Shown one piece after another: positions 26,201 through 37,298 of a stretch of 64,000 nucleotides of DNA. Source of the DNA: Dirofilaria immitis (lineage: Eukaryota; Nematoda; Chromadorea; Rhabditida; Onchocercidae). The translations under genes were made by a program, and so were the position numbers. Numbering within the stretch: the first letter of the stretch is position 1; the number at the start of each line of letters is the position of its first letter. The notes under the pieces are model-generated. The model had not been told where the DNA came from. It saw only the letters and a program-made list of their open reading frames with translations, and made no database searches. The DNA lies in contig JAKNDB010000097.1 in assembly GCA_024305405.1 (NCBI GenBank), positions 55,001 through 119,000 of the forward strand, read 5' to 3'.

Positions 26201-29067
26201 CGCCCTAAAAATATTTCACATAATAAGAAAATATAGCATTTTAAAAATATAATAATAGTTTTAGCATATAATTTCGAGAATAATTTCGAGAATTTTTTTA
26301 TTAAAAATTTATTTCCAAATTATTAATTTTTGAGAATTTTCAAGAATAATCTTTAGTTTGATTCTAATTTTAAACATTTATTTGCATTATTATAATCAAA
26401 ATTTTACGTAATTTTTAAACGTCAAAATGTTAATCAAAATTGATATACAATTCAAATGTTCGAATAAAAACACGAATAATATATGCAAAGAATTAATTGT
26501 AATTTATATGAAACTTAAATATAAATTTTAATTTAATTAATTTAAATTTGATTATATGTAAATGTGTATCATACATTTATAATATGCTAATTAAGCTTGA
26601 TGAGAAAGTTTTTAAATAAATACTATAATTATATTTATTTATCAGTTTTAAGCAATACTTGAAAATAGTGATAAGAAGAAGATATTGCAACGATAAGAAA
26701 GATGTGAAATAATAATAATAATAATAATAATAGTAATTAATCGGATGTAAAAATTAATTTGAAATAGATCTTTGAAAATTCTTTCTTCTTTCTTGGCATT
26801 TTCAAATTCTTAACACAGGGCCTTTATCATGTTTAATCATTGAACGAATACTTTGCTCTTATTTTATCAGTTCAATCGTTTAAGAAATTGCTTGGCTGAT
26901 ATATTTACAATATTTAGTCATTTAAGGAATTCCTGATTGATATTTACCAGTTCAATCATTTAAGGAATTGCTTAGCTGATATATTTATAATGTTTAATCA
27001 TTGAAGGAATTCTTGGCTAGTATTTATCAGTCGGGTCATTTAAGGAATTGCTTGGCCGATATATTTATAATGTTTAATTATTAAAGGAATGCTTGGCTAA
27101 TATTTATCAGCCTTAATGAAAAATTTTAATATATCATATATAAATAATATAACTAAAATAATTATATTCCTATTTCATTTTTTCTTTTATAAATTTTTAA
27201 TTGCTTTTGGAAACGGACGGTTTCCGAATTGTTCAATCGTATAAGAATTGAAAAATTTTCTTTTTCCAAATATTAATTAATAAATTTTATTAGGAAAGTC
27301 TGAAAGTAAACAAAGTTACTAATTGGAAATGATAATAATTAATTAAGTAATTAATTTCTTTTTGTTTAAATTATTCCCAAATACATTATTCATTTATTCA
27401 TCGTTTTCATATTAATTTTTATTATTTTCTTTTTATCATTTTATATCATTTTTTTATGATTCTTATCTTGCTCGTTAACGCATATTCTTTTGTTTACTTA
27501 TAAAAATTCATACTTAATTACTATCAATTAACAATCGATTGATCAAATCGACTAATCCAATTAATCAATCAATCAAAAATTATAATTTTCTCATTCAAAC
27601 GAATTGATTAAATGATAATATATGGATACTTGAGTTTTTATAATTAATAAATTTATAATACAATAATAATAAACAAGTAACACTTATCAATTAAGCATAT
27701 CTATTTTTTTGAAAATATATTCCAGAATCGTTATCTACCATGGTTAACATCACCACCATCTGTAACGCAATCTACGCCAAGTGCATTTGCGGATGCTGTA
27801 ACAAACGTGAGATTACTCTCATGGCTATTACTTGAGCACTTCAAGCTAATCAACCATGTTTACCGATACCGATCAGTTGTTCACAATATATGGCTGATTA
27901 TATTCATTTTGTACTTGCTGGTTTTGCTGATCAATCAAAGGTTTCTTTTTTTTCCTTTCCCTGTATGCTTTTTAATTTAAAAAAGAAAGAAAAATCAATC
28001 AATCAATAATTTATATTTTATAAGTACTTTTTTTATTTATTTTTTTCATCCAAATTTTTATTTATTAATTTCTTTTTTTGTATAAGAATATTTTAAATAT
28101 TTTAATTAAAAAGAAAAAAATTATTTTAAATTATCATTTAGGAATCAGTAGTTCATATGTCAGCACTTTTTCATGCATTTCATTTATGTCAATTATGGAC
28201 CGTTTATTGTGAACGAGCCGCATTAACATCAGATGAGCCACAACTTTGCTCATTAGCAAATATTTTGGATTTTTGGGCTCGAGTAACACCAGCAATCTTG
28301 CAACTTTATCACATTCCAAAGTGGTATGTAGACTTCTTGATATTTTAACATTTAAGAATTTGATAAGCATAATTATCGAATTGATAAGCATAATTATTAT
28401 TATTTTTTTTGATATTTTAACATTTGAGAATTTCATAAGTATAATTATATTTTATTTGATTGTAATTAATTTACCGCAGGTATAAGAGTATTATCTTTCA
28501 ATACTAGTACTAGTAATATTACTAGTAATATCATTGAAATAATAGTTCCCACATTCAATTTATTGCTTATCAAAATAATCTATTCTCGGATATGCGATTT
28601 TCTAAACTTTTGATTTCTCAATTATTGAATTATCGTAATTCATCATCATGCATATAAGTTTCTAAAAACATGAGGAGGTCATTGGAGATAATACTGACCC
28701 CATCAATCCTGAACTTTAGAGAAAGTATATCTTACACGTTTATGCGTTAAAATACGTGAATGATATAATACGCAAGATGAAGTAATTTCAGTTAGCTGAT
28801 ATGGTCAATTTACACTTTCTAAATACAATGCAAGCACTGCGACAATGTAGTTCAGCGGTACTTGGCCAATTAGGTGCCATGTGGCAGCCAATTTTAACTA
28901 CGTATCATGCTCAAATTCCCAATAAATTACGATTAAAATTAGACTCATGCGAGAATCAACCATTATTGAATTCAGAACCATTACAACAATGGCTTAAAAG
29001 TGTACGCTATAAAATTTCACAAATTGAATTACAAACTTCAGCAGCATCACCATTCTATAATGTATGA
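2895..29067 (+). CDS. unc-79: UNC-79 homologue, NALCN/NCA channel auxiliary subunit (5' partial)
   Basis: UNC-79 is a very large, probably helical-repeat protein that, with UNC-80, supports the NALCN/NCA sodium-leak channel in neurons. Exons: 2895-2950, 3732-3861, 4087-4138, 4585-4753, 5373-5465, 5947-6090, 6865-7028, 9505-9609, 10993-11082, 11485-11674, 11812-11935, 12155-12322, 12691-12936, 13010-13234, 13563-13790, 14235-14417, 14588-14711, 15106-15287, 15685-15883, 16614-16772, 18461-18511, 18677-18940, 19121-19195, 19507-19656, 20272-20349, 20546-20704, 21172-21275, 21467-21644, 22116-22218, 22438-22575, 23252-23401, 23824-23925, 24471-24590, 24961-25119, 25381-25469, 25612-25716, 27726-27940, 28142-28323, 28792-29067. 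Family landmarks: LLFHYWP (exon 2), LSRFGIWLL (exon 7), VGGVWDK (exon 10), CGYCNELL (exon 28), NRYLPWL and RLLSWLLL (exon 37), LCQLWTVYCE (exon 38), and the C-terminus ASPFYNV followed by TGA. About 1,910 codons are present; the vertebrate protein has about 2,600 residues, and the N-terminal part is outside the window. Frame breaks lie near 6017, 11514, 18860, 19143, 21223, 25418, 27833 and 28318. Exon ends at 21275 and 28323 are the least certain. An AATAAA lies near 29222. Confidence 0.93.
3040..3310. repeat. Degenerate ~40-bp intronic repeat
   Basis: Diverged copies of a unit around GATATTAGCGATATATGCA and TATTTGACC in the intron between unc-79 exons 1 and 2 of this window. Old and eroded compared with the other intronic arrays. 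Confidence 0.75.
5084..5348. repeat. 31-bp tandem repeat
   Basis: About eight near-perfect copies of a 31-bp unit containing ATATCAAATCTTTATCAATA. The array ends about 25 bases before the acceptor of the exon at 5373. Confidence 0.93.
6180..6505. repeat. Degenerate repeat in intron, spuriously open reading frame
   Basis: Diverged copies of a unit containing AAATCTTCTGAATTTCTGAA and TTTACGTCTTCGAATAG. Both strands are open for 70-107 codons, giving a Ser/Asn/Phe-rich peptide on the plus strand. That openness comes from the repeat, and the segment lies inside an unc-79 intron (6091-6864), so I do not call it a gene. Confidence 0.75.
7255..9450. repeat. 2.2-kb minisatellite of 33/43-bp units in an unc-79 intron
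   Basis: Roughly 55-60 units with core GAATGAAATTCAATTATTAA. A short form of about 33 bp and a long form of about 43 bp (carrying an extra AAGAATTAAT) are interspersed, with point variants at AGACGG/AGACAG, TATAGAC/TTTAGAC and GGAATG/GGAACG. It fills most of the intron between exons 6865-7028 and 9505-9609. Confidence 0.96.
10010..10495. repeat. Degenerate ~40-50-bp repeat in intron
   Basis: About ten diverged copies built around CTGTAGATGCATGATTGTGG and a following CTCATTTTATATT, in the unc-79 intron 9610-10992. It contains many CATGAT and TGCATG motifs but no open reading frame. Confidence 0.8.
11290..11425. repeat. Short tandem repeat, about 20-30 bp
   Basis: Five or so copies of GATTGATGATTATAATTTTG, some with an extra GATAATTTT, inside the intron before the exon at 11485. 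Confidence 0.85.
14011..14240 (+). repeat. Tandem duplication that includes a 3' splice site
   Basis: Two copies about 115-119 bp apart begin with ATCATATATGATAATGA (14011 and 14126) and end with ATGCTTACAGAATCT (14106 and 14225). The downstream copy supplies the acceptor of the unc-79 exon at 14235. The upstream copy has the same acceptor and first bases of the exon but then runs into a stop codon. Confidence 0.85.
14815..15055. repeat. Three diverged ~80-bp direct repeats
   Basis: Three copies sharing TTCAATGATTACT or a variant and ATATTCGTAGATGCTATTC, in the unc-79 intron 14712-15105. Confidence 0.8.
16985..17275. repeat. Two diverged ~145-bp direct repeats
   Basis: Both copies run from TATGTAATG through TTCTAAGCTCC and CTTTCCTTTCCACAT to CTGTATCATTAG or CCGTATCATTAG. 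They lie in the unc-79 intron 16773-18460, upstream of the candidate exon at 17621. Confidence 0.8.
17621..17800 (+). CDS. Candidate cassette exon of unc-79
   Basis: This 180-base segment inside the 1.7-kb intron 16773-18460 is open throughout and visibly richer in G and C than its surroundings. Its bounds are a weak acceptor (CTAAAG, similar to TTAAAG used at 6865) and a strong donor GTATGT. It starts with two bases and ends with one base of split codons, matching the phase-1 junction of its neighbours, so inclusion adds exactly 60 codons without changing frame. The encoded peptide is basic (runs such as TKRRTN and NGRKKIRH). It falls in the part of UNC-79 that is poorly conserved between phyla, so homology cannot confirm it. 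Alternatively it is a chance open stretch; transcript data would settle it. Confidence 0.45.
21016..21063. repeat. Perfect 23-bp inverted repeat, 2-nt loop
   Basis: Arms 21016-21038 and 21041-21063 are exact reverse complements (AATTTAATATTATTTTCC and on), separated by TC. It lies in the unc-79 intron 20705-21171. Confidence 0.9.
21645..22075. repeat. ~80-bp direct repeats
   Basis: Three close copies and one diverged copy of a unit with GGAATAGAAAAGTATTGAAA and TTGATTGATACAATGATTAG, directly after the exon ending at 21644 and filling most of that intron. Confidence 0.85.
22690..23222. repeat. Compound (AAT/AAC/ATG)n trinucleotide array in an intron
   Basis: Over 500 bases of AAT, AAC and occasional ATG, AGT or GAT triplets between the unc-79 exons ending at 22575 and starting at 23252. 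It is open in some frames only because the triplets lack stops there. Confidence 0.95.
24755..24890. repeat. ~37-bp tandem repeat
   Basis: Three to four copies of a unit with TTCCTTTACTCAAATTCC and TTTAATTTCAAATTAA in the intron before the exon at 24961. Confidence 0.85.
25717..27725 (+). other. 2.0-kb unc-79 intron, no gene seen
   Basis: One of the longest introns, between the exons encoding the RDSRTM and NRYLPWL segments. The proteins are continuous there in the family, so no coding exon is expected. The only structure I see is a pair of diverged ~110-bp repeats at about 26860-27115 (GGAATTGCTTGGCTGATAT and TATTTATCAG) and a short AAT run near 26710. Confidence 0.75.
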
Positions 29068-29165
29068 TATGATATGATCAACATCACCACTCTATAATGT
29101 ATGATATGATATGATATGATCAACACCACCACTCTATAATATATGATATGATATGATATATTTCA
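29045..29165 (+). repeat. Tandem repeat spanning the unc-79 stop codon
   Basis: Three copies of a ~45-50-bp unit: ATCACCATTCTATAATGTATG (last coding bases and stop), then CACCACTCTATAATGTATG twice more with ATGATATGATATGATCAAC spacers. The duplicated copies are in the 3' untranslated region. Confidence 0.88.
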
Positions 29166-29334
29166 TATTATGATGTATTTGTTGAATTCTTTTTTTCTTT
29201 CTTTTCTTTTCAAAATAGAGAATAAATAAAGATATTTCAATAAAAAAACTTGTTAAATTCTAAAATTTAACAAATAAACTGTACAATATTTATCTGTGGA
29301 TATTTTATATTTTCAATAATTAGCATATAAAAAG

Positions 29335-29690
29335 AAGAAGGATCTCGATATAACTTTAGAATCAAGAAGAAACAATTTGAGCTGTTATTTTCAAAGGTAT
29401 TTTCTATAGAATATTTTCTATAGAATTAGAGAAAGAAGGATCTCGATATAACTTTAGAATCAAGAAGAAACAATTTGAGCTGTTATTTTCAAAGGTATTT
29501 TCTACAGAATTAGAGAAAGAAGGATCTCGATATAACTTTAGAATCAAGAAGAAACAATTTGAGCTGTTATTTTCAAAGGTATTTTCTACAGAATTAGAGA
29601 AGAAGGATCTCGATATAACTTTAGAATCAGGAAAAAACAATATGAGACATCGTTTTCAAAGGTATTTTTCTACAGAATCAGGGACAGAGA
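29335..29690. repeat. ~84-bp tandem repeat downstream of unc-79
   Basis: Four copies (starting near 29340, 29438, 29522, 29605) of a unit with GGATCTCGATATAACTTTAG and TTTTCAAAGGTATTTTCTAC. The minus strand is open over 78 codons because the unit length is a multiple of three in the inner copies. I do not read it as a gene. Confidence 0.9.
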
Positions 29691-30650
29691 GGACGTAATT
29701 TTAGAAATTAAAAAGCTAGGAATTAGTAAGAAAATATGGAAATGGCTTTCCTAATGGATAACGTTTGATTTTTCTAATTTTAAGAAATGATTTTGATAGA
29801 ATCTGACTGATAACAGTCTTGATAATGTTAGCGAATATAAGCTTATCAATTGATTAACATATCAATCATATCAAGTACTGATTATGATAACATCAATCGT
29901 ATCAAATATTAATTATGATAATTATATACCAATCAGATCAAATATTAGTTGTGTATTATTATATGAAAGTTATAATATTATATTAGTTAAATTTTTGTAT
30001 ATAATAATCAATTATCATATCAATACCATTTGTTCATTTTTTTTTTATTCTACATTCATAAAATCAGAATATATATTATGCTCGCATATTGAAACGACAA
30101 TTCGCAAAATTACCACAAATATTTGATCAAAATTATCAATATGAATAAATAATGAGCAAAGATGAGAAAATCATCATCAATAATGATAATAATAGTAATA
30201 ATAATAATAATAAATAATGATAATAATAATCGTAAATAAAATATTTATCCATTCATCATTGATAATATTTCAAAATTATCATTTTTGTTTGTGAAAAAAA
30301 CAAAATAAAAACAAAAAGATTAAATGATATAAATAAATTATAAAATATCATCATATAGTTTAAAGTATTTACAATTAGAAAAAAAAGGTATGAGACATTT
30401 TGAAATGAAATAAACAAAATGTATTTGAAATAATAAACAATTTTACCGTATATTCGAGATTTATTAATCTAATTGATTTATAAATTATCAACTTTAGACA
30501 GATAGAAGAAAAAAAATATTTCAAATAATTAATTTATAAAAAAAGCAGAGAGTAAATATATATGAGAAGAAGGAAACTAATAATATATTATAGCTATTTA
30601 TTCAAATATTACGAGGAAACAAAAATTTCAACGAATGAATTTCGCTTTTC

Positions 30651-30691
<41 letters not shown>

Positions 30692-33600
30692 GTTTCATTG
30701 ATAATTTTCCTCGAGAAATCAAAAAAGAAAAAAAAATCAGTTGCAAAATTTTAGAAATAATGAGATTTTTCTTTTCAAATATAAGCTCATTTAAATTTAT
30801 TCTTTAGTGATATAAATGATATATCAAAATATTGATTAAATGATAAGAAAATTATGAATTAAAAAAAAAGGAAAAGATTGAAGAGAAATTATTTTAAGCA
30901 TAAATAAATTGTAATAAACCCGAATTAAATTTGAAGTTTTAATTTGAAAAAAAAGAGAAAAAAGAAAAATGACTAGGCTAATAATAATTGAAAAATATAG
31001 GTTTAATTTAAAAATTAATAATTTTTTTTTATGAAATTAAATAAATTACTAATTATAAATATACAAAAAGTTGTTCGTTGAAAAAAAAATAATTTTAAAT
31101 AATAATAATACTAAGTGATTAAAATTTTGATCAATGTTTCCTCGAAATAATACGAATACAAATACAAATACAAATAATAATCATAATTTTCCATATTAAA
31201 GGAATGATAAAGATAATAAGTTGACAAAGATTGATATAATGTAATGATTAGCATACAATGATAGCTATTCCTTTCTCTATTTGTCATAATGTATTTTATC
31301 ATTTCCTAGATATGATTAATTTCCAAAATATTTATCATAAAATTTATTATTGATTATAATTTTAATCATAATATAATAATTAAAAGATGATAAAATTGAT
31401 AGCAAATTTATTTGATAAAACGAATGAATTAAATAACTTTAAAAATATTTTATCAAATATTTGAAATTGAAAACAAAATAATTTAACGTTATAAAAAAAA
31501 AAGCTAAGCGTATATCACGTGAGATCAGGAAAGCACACAATGGATACCTGTTATAATAAATCTACAAATGAATAATGCGTCGTATATATGAATTGCAAAA
31601 AAAAAAAAGAGAAAAAGAAATTAATATAAGAAATTAATATCAATAAAATATAATTAATTATAAATATGATATTTGATATTGTGTGAAGTATTTGATGGAA
31701 ATAAAATGAATCAATTATAATATGAATAGAGCAAAAGATTAAAAAAGTTTTGTGATAAATGAAAGAAAGGAAAAACAAAACATTCAGCCATTTGTTAATT
31801 TTAATAATTAGAATTAATAGATCAAATTGTAATTAATAGATCAATTCTAAATTAATTTCTTTCTTTCATATTTTTTTTCGAAAGTTACAATCAATTATCA
31901 AATTGATAATACTACGAGAATTTATCTCGTAAATTGTATCAATTATTTAGTGTTTATAATGGATGTAAAAAATTGTTGATAAATCTTTTCGATGATAAAT
32001 TCATGTATATTATATTTCTATAATATTGAATGAAATGAGTGCAAAATGGAATAGATATCAAAATCCCGTTTGAAATATTTGACAATAGTATTAAAATATG
32101 ATAGAAATTTTAAATTATCATTACTTATCATTAACATAACTTATTGTTATCAAAATAATTTACAAAATATTACATATATTTTAATTAAGAATTTATCCAT
32201 TTTTAATGTTATATTGTATCAAATGATTATTATTCAAACTTTTCAATATTTTATTATTTAACACAATATCTATTCTTCTTAGCTTTAAATTAAAATTTTT
32301 AATCACTCATTAATATATAATTTTAGAAATATATCAAAGTTAAAAACATTACTGAGACACATATTTAAAACTTTTTATTATATAAGAAAATTGAAAACCA
32401 TAACAAAGGTAAGAATAATTTTACTTTTTACCTGTTTTTTTTTTTGTATATTTATTAACAGACATATATATATAAATTAAGTACACCTGCATTTATCACG
32501 ATATATAATGTGATACATGTTATCCTTTCATTTGATTTATTATTTCGTTTTTAAAATCTTTTGATTTAATATTTTTTAAAATTGTGTGATAATTTTTCAA
32601 ATACTAGTGATAACATATTTCGTTATCTATAATTTTACTCGATAATTTAAAGCAAATTCTTTTTTTTCTCGACAGTGCCAAAATTATAATATATATATGA
32701 TTATTAAGCATAAATCTAATGTGCTAATAATATTAACAAATTTTTAGTTCATCAATTAATATAATAATATTTTGAAAATTTTAATTTTATCAATTAAGAT
32801 TTTATCAATTAAGAAAGCTAAAAATTTGAGCTTTTTTTTCTTTACAAAGATGGCAGAGAATTCGAAAATATTTTAAGCAAATTATATGCCATTTATTTTA
32901 TTATAAACACATATTTCAATTGTTTGAGAGAATATTCTAAAGATTTATTTATGCTTCTTTAATTTTTTAAAATTATACCATAAAATTATGAAATAATTGT
33001 TGCGAAAAATCGATCAATCGATCAATCTTATTTCTTACCAGTATATTAGTATTAACTCTTCTAATCTAAATTTTACTCAATTTACTTTAGCTAACATTAA
33101 TTATCAATTATGAATGATTTTTGAAATAGCAATCATGGAAATTAAGATGGAATACTCTTTTAGTCAAATAATAAACTTAGAAAAACATTTCATAGTTACA
33201 TAGATGAAAAATCTTTTGAAGTTGAACAAAATATCAAAACGAAATGGATAAGAAATTGTTGCCCGTTAAACTAACCCTTTGTTGAATTGTAATTGATATT
33301 AATCATAAAATTACATCAATACTTGCTTTGATTAAAATTTTTGGAATTTTCTGAATATACAGAATTTATTCTTAATAAAAAAAAAAAAGAAAACATTCCA
33401 TTTAAACTAATAAAATGTAAATCCTACTCCTCCTCCCTTTCCATCTTTTTAATTATACTTTTTAGATCTAAATATTATGAAGAAATTATAACATTAGGAT
33501 ATTTAATTCACTTTTTCAAAGCCGTATCCCGTATCTTGTCAATTATTAAAAGAAAAAAATCTCAAAGCAAGTTGAAAAGATATAATTAACCGAAGATTCA

Positions 33601-33699
33601 AAGCTCATACAGTGATCCCGATATTTACAACTTTACAAAAACAATTTCTGTTAACAACAGTAATAATAATAATGATAATAATAGAATAATAATAATAAT

Positions 33700-33734
<35 letters not shown>

Positions 33735-33845
33735 ATAAATGGATTCGAAATAAACGAAATATTAATAGAATATTGGAAGCCCAATAAATATTTGTATGAG
33801 ATCCACGCTAATAGAAAACATATATATATATACAATAGAAGAAGC
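29691..33845. other. Intergenic, no gene recognised
   Basis: This is the interval between the convergent 3' ends of unc-79 and the BED-finger gene. It is AT-rich, with a TC run near 30655-30690, AAT runs near 30190 and 33660-33735, and many short poly-A/T tracts. Open frames are short, low-complexity and lack splice-bounded conserved peptides. Confidence 0.7.
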
Positions 33846-36333
33846 TTACTGTGTCAGAACTTTCTGACATTTCCCACGAATTGCCCACATGAATTGTGCC
33901 TTATCCGTTTTCTTCCAATATTCCCTATCAATTTCTGTTCCACCATCAGTTCGCATTACAATGTGTACTTCATCATTCATTTCAGTCATACATACTTCTG
34001 CACCTCTGCAATGTAATAAAAATTTTATCACTATCATCATCATCATCATCATCATCATTATCATTATCATCATCATCATCATCGTCATCATCACCATCGT
34101 CATCATCATCATCATTGTCATTATTATTACTATTATCATCAATATTATTTCAACAGCAAAATTGATAAATCGTATTTGTGCAAGAAGTTAGTCAATGAAA
34201 ATGCATAAGAACATTGAAATAATTATAATAATAATAATAATAATAAAATTACATTAAAAAGTAAATATTCTTTGGACTTAATTCTCTTTATCGGTTTATC
34301 GCTCAAAAATAAATAAAATTATCGGATTTGTTGAATTAATATCTCCCATAACTACTATGACAAGAATGCAAAAGAAGAGGAAGAAAATTACTTTAATTTA
34401 TTAGCGGCAGTACGATTTGATTCAAAAGATAGTTGCGGTTGATTATTACGACAATGAAACGATAAAGTACAGTCTAAATCAGTAGCTGCTCGCATAAATA
34501 TTGCCATCGATTCAGGATCAAATATTGAAAATCTGAAAATTTATCATAAATTAATAAAAATCAAAAAAATCAATTTTGCAATCATATATTCAAATATTAA
34601 TCCTTAATTTAAAAGGGAGAGAAAATATTTATCGTTAAATGTGTTTTTTTTTGCAAATTTCACTTAGAATTTAATAAAACTATTAAAAATTGAAAAAATA
34701 ACTTAATGGAAACAATGAAAATAAGTATAATGCAACATTCAAACGATTAATCTTTAAGTATTCTTTATATTATTTAAAATTTATAATTCTTTTTTTTACT
34801 ATTGCTATATTGTTTATTTAAATTTTTCCTACACTATGACTTATTGCAATTTAATTGAAATAATAGTCTTATTGAATAAATGAAACTGCATTATCTATCG
34901 AGATTGGAATTTATTTCGAATATAGACTTTGTATTATAGATATTGATCAATTATATAGCAAGTTAGTACTATAAATGATCAATATTTACATTGCAAGATT
35001 ATTATACATAAAATAAATACCTAACAATGGGAATGAATTGTATGTTCAATAATTCAAAATTGAAAAATTCGAAAAAAATTTTGTAAAATCAAATTAAATA
35101 TTGCAATAGTAGTATTGAAAATAAATGAAAAGCATACGAATCTAAAATATGTGGTAAAGTTGAACTGATAGAAGAAACAGTTTGATCAGTGACATTTAAA
35201 TGATTCTGAACAGCGGATAGCAGAGAATTTGTAGCATTTAATGATGCTGTAGATATAGCAGCATTATTATATCCACCATTAGCAATCTAAAAGTTAAAAT
35301 CATTAAATTACTTCTTATATATCTACAGTAATTATTTATTTCATATCATCAAAATAATCTTTTATCTTAATATTCATTCAATGACCAATGAAATCATAAA
35401 TTTAACTTTACGATCAAGCATAAATTTATACATGAAACTATTAAATGTATTATTTATAGTAGTTGCAAACAATCATATTATAAAATTAAATTAACCATCT
35501 TACATAAATTCAAAATTCAAATAAATAATTATAATAAAAATTTTACCTCGTCTAATTTTCCATTAAGTGCTAAACAATGATGATCAGCATTTCCAGCGTA
35601 ACCAGCAGTTATATTAATCACTTCAGGTGTATGTGGAATTGATGATAAAAAGTTAAGCGATTTCTGCAAATAGCTCAATTGTAATGTTTAAATTTTAATA
35701 TAATACTAATAGCACTGATAAGCTTTTTCGAAATTTATTATAAAATTTAACTTGAAAGGAGGAGAAAAAAGAAAAAAGAAGCAAATAATATAGTGGAAAA
35801 ATGAAAGAAGAAATAAGAGAAAGAGAAAAACAAAGATAATATAAAAAATAAATAAAATATAATATATACCTCCTCAATATTGCGATCTGATTGCGTAAAT
35901 GTTGAATGTGTCGTATTCAAATTTTTACCATTACAAGTACAATCATTGATTATCTTATGATCAATATTTTTTAAATTTGTTATATAACCATTTGAAATGA
36001 ACGATGATGAACGATTACGCTTAATGTATGATTGAGTTGATGTCTAAAATTACATCATTTTTCATCATCAAACATCAAACAACAAAATAATTTTGAATTA
36101 AAATAAAAATTAAAAAAAAAAAAAAAATTCTAACCCATGGAAATGAATCTATTGCTGTTGAATCATCCAATTGTCCAGTTATCAAATCACTGATCGATTG
36201 ACTTTCCTGTGATTTATCACATAATAAACCAACTCGTTGTTCGAGCCAATTTTGTGTTGTAATAATTCTACCACTAGCATCTAATTCATCCGTACATGTT
36301 ATCTCGGTACGATTACGATCACGAAGAGTTTGC

Positions 36334-36372
<39 letters not shown>

Positions 36373-36795
36373 AAAATGGTTATATCACCACCTTTGAAAT
36401 GTATCGCTCGTAAATGACCCCACATTGTTTTTGTTGAGCTATCTTTTCGTTTTAAAATTTTTCCACAATGAACACAACGTACATTACCATCGGATAAACG
36501 AAGAAAATGTTTCCATACACTTGATGGTTTAAATTTTTTTGTTTTTCGCTTCTTTGTTATACCATTTTTTATATTACCCGAATTATGATGATTTTCAAGT
36601 GTTGCCATTGTTGATGTTGTTAATAATGCAAGCATTTCCATTGAATATTCACTAATATTACTTGCATTTAATATACTATTATCATTTTCAATTTCTTTCA
36701 CTTCATTCATTATCATTGTTGGTGTTGAGGATGTAATTGAATGATTCAAATTTTTGTTAATGATAAATTATTCCTGCATTTTATCATACTATTAT

Positions 36796-36832
<37 letters not shown>

Positions 36833-36943
36833 GCTGCTGTTTGTTTTTGAATTAACGCAATCATCAGACTGAATAACAACATCATCATCATCATCATCAT
36901 CATTGTTGCTTGGAGAAAAAATTTCGCTTCGATTCTCCAGCAT
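33846..36943 (-). CDS. BED-type zinc-finger protein
   Basis: Six exons on the minus strand: 36135-36943, 35870-36043, 35547-35663, 35138-35286, 34392-34532, 33846-34005 (stop 33846-33848). The first exon encodes an acidic N-terminus with an Asp run, an Asn run, then a basic stretch (KKRKTKKFKP) and a BED finger at about residues 137-186: SSVWKHFLRL, CVHCGK, and the histidines of MWGHLRAIHF. A 14-residue Gln run follows. BED fingers bind DNA and are found in transcription factors and in domesticated transposases; I see no transposase core, so a regulator is more likely. The C-terminal ~250 residues match nothing I recognise. All junction phases agree, and with one base added at the frame break (T run 36751-36755) the total is exactly 517 codons including the stop. 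I chose the ATG at 36943 because a TTTTTAG splice site lies 8 bases upstream; an in-frame ATG at 36967 is the alternative. C. elegans bed-3 or dpy-20 relatives are possible, unproven. Confidence 0.82.
34025..34140. repeat. (CAT)n trinucleotide repeat in a BED-gene intron
   Basis: About 110 bases of CAT with scattered CGT and TAT interruptions, beginning about 20 bases upstream (in gene sense) of the acceptor of the last exon. It makes all six frames partly open. Confidence 0.93.
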
Positions 36944-36950
36944 TATTAAT

Positions 36951-36956
36951 TCTAAA
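36951..36956 (-). promoter_or_regulatory. Probable trans-splice acceptor of the BED-finger gene
   Basis: On the minus strand AGTTTTTAG is followed 8 bases later by the ATG at 36943. No upstream coding exon with the matching phase was found, so a spliced leader is the simplest user of this site. Confidence 0.5.
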
Positions 36957-37067
36957 AACTTTTTCATTTTTAAAAACAAAATTAATTAATTTCAAAAAAA
37001 AAATTACACATATACATTATTCATTCAAATCGAAATAAATAGACGCGTAGTAAAATTAAATATACTT

Positions 37068-37112
37068 ATATATATATATATATATATACATCTTATATAT
37101 ATATATATATAT
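37068..37112. repeat. (AT)n run left of the 18S fragment
   Basis: Alternating AT with two short interruptions, ending directly at the first recognisable rRNA base. Confidence 0.9.
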
Positions 37113-37298
37113 CGCTACACTGAAGGAATCAACATGCTGTAATCGCTATCGAAAAGATAATGATAACCCTTTGAAAATCCTCCGTAATCAGGATCAAGAA
37201 TTGCAATTATTTACCTTAAACGAGGAATTCCTAGTAAGTTGTGAATCATTATTAGCTCACGTTGATTACATCCCTGACCTTTGTACACACCGCCTATC

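Noticed and set aside
33846..34191. Plus-strand frames of 74-100 codons
   Set aside because: They are antisense to the last BED-gene exon plus the CAT repeat; the minus strand carries the phase-consistent gene.
36075..36749. BED finger as a hAT-type transposase
   Set aside because: No RNase-H-like catalytic region, no hAT dimerisation motif, and no terminal inverted repeats around the gene.
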